Shown: positions 6,061 through 7,223 of the stretch, in pieces
Layout of the letters: each line of letters starts with the position of its first letter
How positions within the stretch are numbered: the stretch's first letter is position 1
The notes under the pieces: generated by a model
The model's database searches: none
What the model was told of the DNA's origin: nothing
Seen by the model: only the letters and a program-made list of their open reading frames with translations
From: Nitrospira sp.
GTDB taxonomy: Bacteria; Nitrospirota; Nitrospiria; Nitrospirales; Nitrospiraceae
Direction of reading: 5' to 3'
Assembly (NCBI GenBank): GCA_025360665.1
Contig: JANYBU010000443.1
Span: 1 to 7,223 of the forward strand
Length of the DNA: 7,223 bases
Position numbers and translations under genes: made by a program

Positions 6061-7223
6061 GAAGCCTCCTGTGGGGGTGGCAGAAGAGGAATTGCAGGGA
6101 GGGTCACGATGCACGAGGTGCCGCTCCCCTCCTGGCTCTCAATTCTGATGTCCCCTCCAAATTTCTTGATGATCCGGCGCGCGACGGTCAGGCCGAGTCC
6201 GGATCCTTCACCTTGTCCCTTCGTGGTAAAGAACGGATCGAAAAGTTTTGACAGATGTTGTTTCGGAATGCCGGGGCCTGAGTCCGCGATCGTGGTCACG
6301 ACGGATGTATCGGTCAGGGACGTCGAGAGACATAAGATACCTCGGCCTTTCATCGCTTGAATGGCATTCATCAACACGTTCGTGAACGCCTGTCTGAGTT
6401 GGTCGGGGAGTGCCAGCACACAGGTGTCTCCTGCGTAGGTTCTCTGGATCGAGAGTCCTGAGGCGTCCATGTTGCCCGTGAGTGTCGCGATGGCCTGATC
6501 GAGTTCCCGTTCGAGGTGAACCGGTTGCCGGTGGTCCGATGTTTCGCGGGCCGCAACGCCGGTGAAGTCTCGAATAATAACGGCCATTCGACGACCATGC
6601 TGGACGATGTCGCGGGCATAGGATCTGACGCGGTCGAGGTTGGCTTCTTCTCCGATGGCCTCTCCCAGTCCGAGAATTCCGAAGAGCGGATTATTCAACT
6701 CATGTCCGATTCCGGCTGTGAGGGTCCCCAGGCTGCCCGATTTCTCGGCCTGGATGAGCTGGTCTTGGAGGCGGCTGTCGTCAGTTGTGTCCCTGAAGAC
6801 AAGGCCGATCCGGTCCTCTCCCTGGTTTCTCCCCGCCATGTGGAACCACTGATAGTGATACCGCCGTGGACCAATCTGAATCTCCTGTCGGTTGCTTGGT
6901 TCCGCCGTGCCCATCACGGGGGCCAACGGGTCACGGGCGGTGCTGACGACAGCGGCATCCTCTGCCCCAGATGCGATCGCGACATTTTCTCCGTTCCGCG
7001 CACGTCTGAATTCTTTTCGCAGGTGCTCTCGTACCGCGGCATCGACGGGGAGTATATCGAACAACGGGATTGAGTGGGTCGAATCAAGTATGGCCTGAAA
7101 GGAGTCGCGTCCGACCCGGTTGATGTACTGCACCTGTTCGTCTTGATTGACCATGATGATCGGGGTAGGGACTGCATCCAGGATCTGGTCCGTCGAGTGA
7201 AGCAGGGACTCCACTTGTTGTGT
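6012..7223 (-). CDS. PAS-domain sensor histidine kinase, N-terminus cut by window edge
   Basis: This is the C-terminal 403 residues of a sensor histidine kinase, which autophosphorylates on His and passes phosphate to a response regulator. The frame is open to base 7223; GTG 7214 is a possible but unconvincing start. Numbered from the visible end, a PAS domain covers about 10-148 (ILDAVPTPIIMVNQDEQVQYINR to RIGLVFRDTTD). HisKA follows with phosphoacceptor His174 in GIGHELNNPL. HATPase has the N box around Asn282/Asn286, G1 DSGPGIP (314-320), F box FDPFFTTK (328-335) and G2 GEGSGLGL (338-345). All catalytic boxes are intact. A Pro/Ser-rich tail (about 378-403) overlaps the downstream haem-protein gene, suggesting translational coupling. 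No receiver domain is attached, and no response regulator lies in view. PAS residues 76-112 are a loose, Ala/Glu-rich insertion. The missing N-terminus could carry membrane segments and a sensor or HAMP domain. Confidence 0.92.
   Translation of the reverse strand, partial: TQQVESLLHSTDQILDAVPTPIIMVNQDEQVQYINRVGRDSFQAILDSTHSIPLFDILPVDAAVREHLRKEFRRARNGENVAIASGAEDAAVVSTARDPLAPVMGTAEPSNRQEIQIGPRRYHYQWFHMAGRNQGEDRIGLVFRDTTDDSRLQDQLIQAEKSGSLGTLTAGIGHELNNPLFGILGLGEAIGEEANLDRVRSYARDIVQHGRRMAVIIRDFTGVAARETSDHRQPVHLERELDQAIATLTGNMDASGLSIQRTYAGDTCVLALPDQLRQAFTNVLMNAIQAMKGRGILCLSTSLTDTSVVTTIADSGPGIPKQHLSKLFDPFFTTKGQGEGSGLGLTVARRIIKKFGGDIRIESQEGSGTSCIVTLPAIPLLPPPQEASCTESTSRSTPQPSPS
6065..6070 (-). promoter_or_regulatory. 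Strong ribosome binding site of the haem-protein gene
   Basis: AGGAGG on the minus strand lies 4 nt before ATG 6060 and inside the 3' coding end of the histidine kinase gene. It supports the shorter start and independent or re-initiated translation of the haem protein. Confidence 0.8.

Noticed and set aside
6516..7073. Plus-strand open frame of 185 codons opposite the histidine kinase
   Set aside because: It is antisense to intact PAS, HisKA and early HATPase coding sequence, with no plausible domain or ribosome site.

Overview
The window is an ordinary-looking bacterial chromosomal segment: GC-rich by eye, densely coded, with six protein genes in two convergent groups. I see no insertion sequence, phage gene, CRISPR array, tRNA or rRNA. 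The gene styles suggest a Gram-negative, environmental, possibly Nitrospirota (Nitrospira-like) bacterium. The pointers are a PBP1B with a UB2H domain, a bactofilin, a periplasmic Tll0287-like c-haem protein, and short TCAATG/GACGAGCGA-type intergenic repeats. This assignment is an inference from recalled style, not from a marker gene, and is only moderately confident.

Plus-strand group (1-5260). It starts with a 5'-truncated sodium:solute symporter related to the choline-transporter branch of the family. Its stop overlaps the start of a complete class A penicillin-binding protein (PBP1B type) by 8 bp. A bactofilin follows after 62 bp, and an AI-2E family (PerM-like) membrane protein after a further 61 bp. 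PBP1B makes and cross-links glycan strands, and bactofilins are polymeric scaffolds that localise wall enzymes in other bacteria. The middle of this group therefore reads as a small envelope-morphogenesis cluster. No promoter or terminator is clear in the two short gaps, so cotranscription is plausible.

Minus-strand group (7223-5467). A sensor histidine kinase, truncated at its N-terminus by the window edge, contains a PAS domain, HisKA and HATPase. Its 3' end overlaps by 49 bp a gene for a secreted, single-CxxCH, Tll0287-like (DUF3365) haem protein that has its own strong ribosome binding site. The pair looks like a haem-based periplasmic redox or ligand sensor with its signalling kinase. 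No response regulator is in view.

The 206-bp gap between the two groups (5261-5466) carries no gene I can support. It does hold two unusual short-period arrays: an AT-rich degenerate 8-nt array with an internal 15-bp palindrome, and a pyrimidine-rich 9-nt array with two perfect tandem copies. No classical hairpin-plus-T-run terminator is visible there.

The most rewarding items are the kinase/haem-protein pair, the PBP1B/bactofilin neighbourhood and the intergenic arrays. I found no convincing evidence of a wholly new system.
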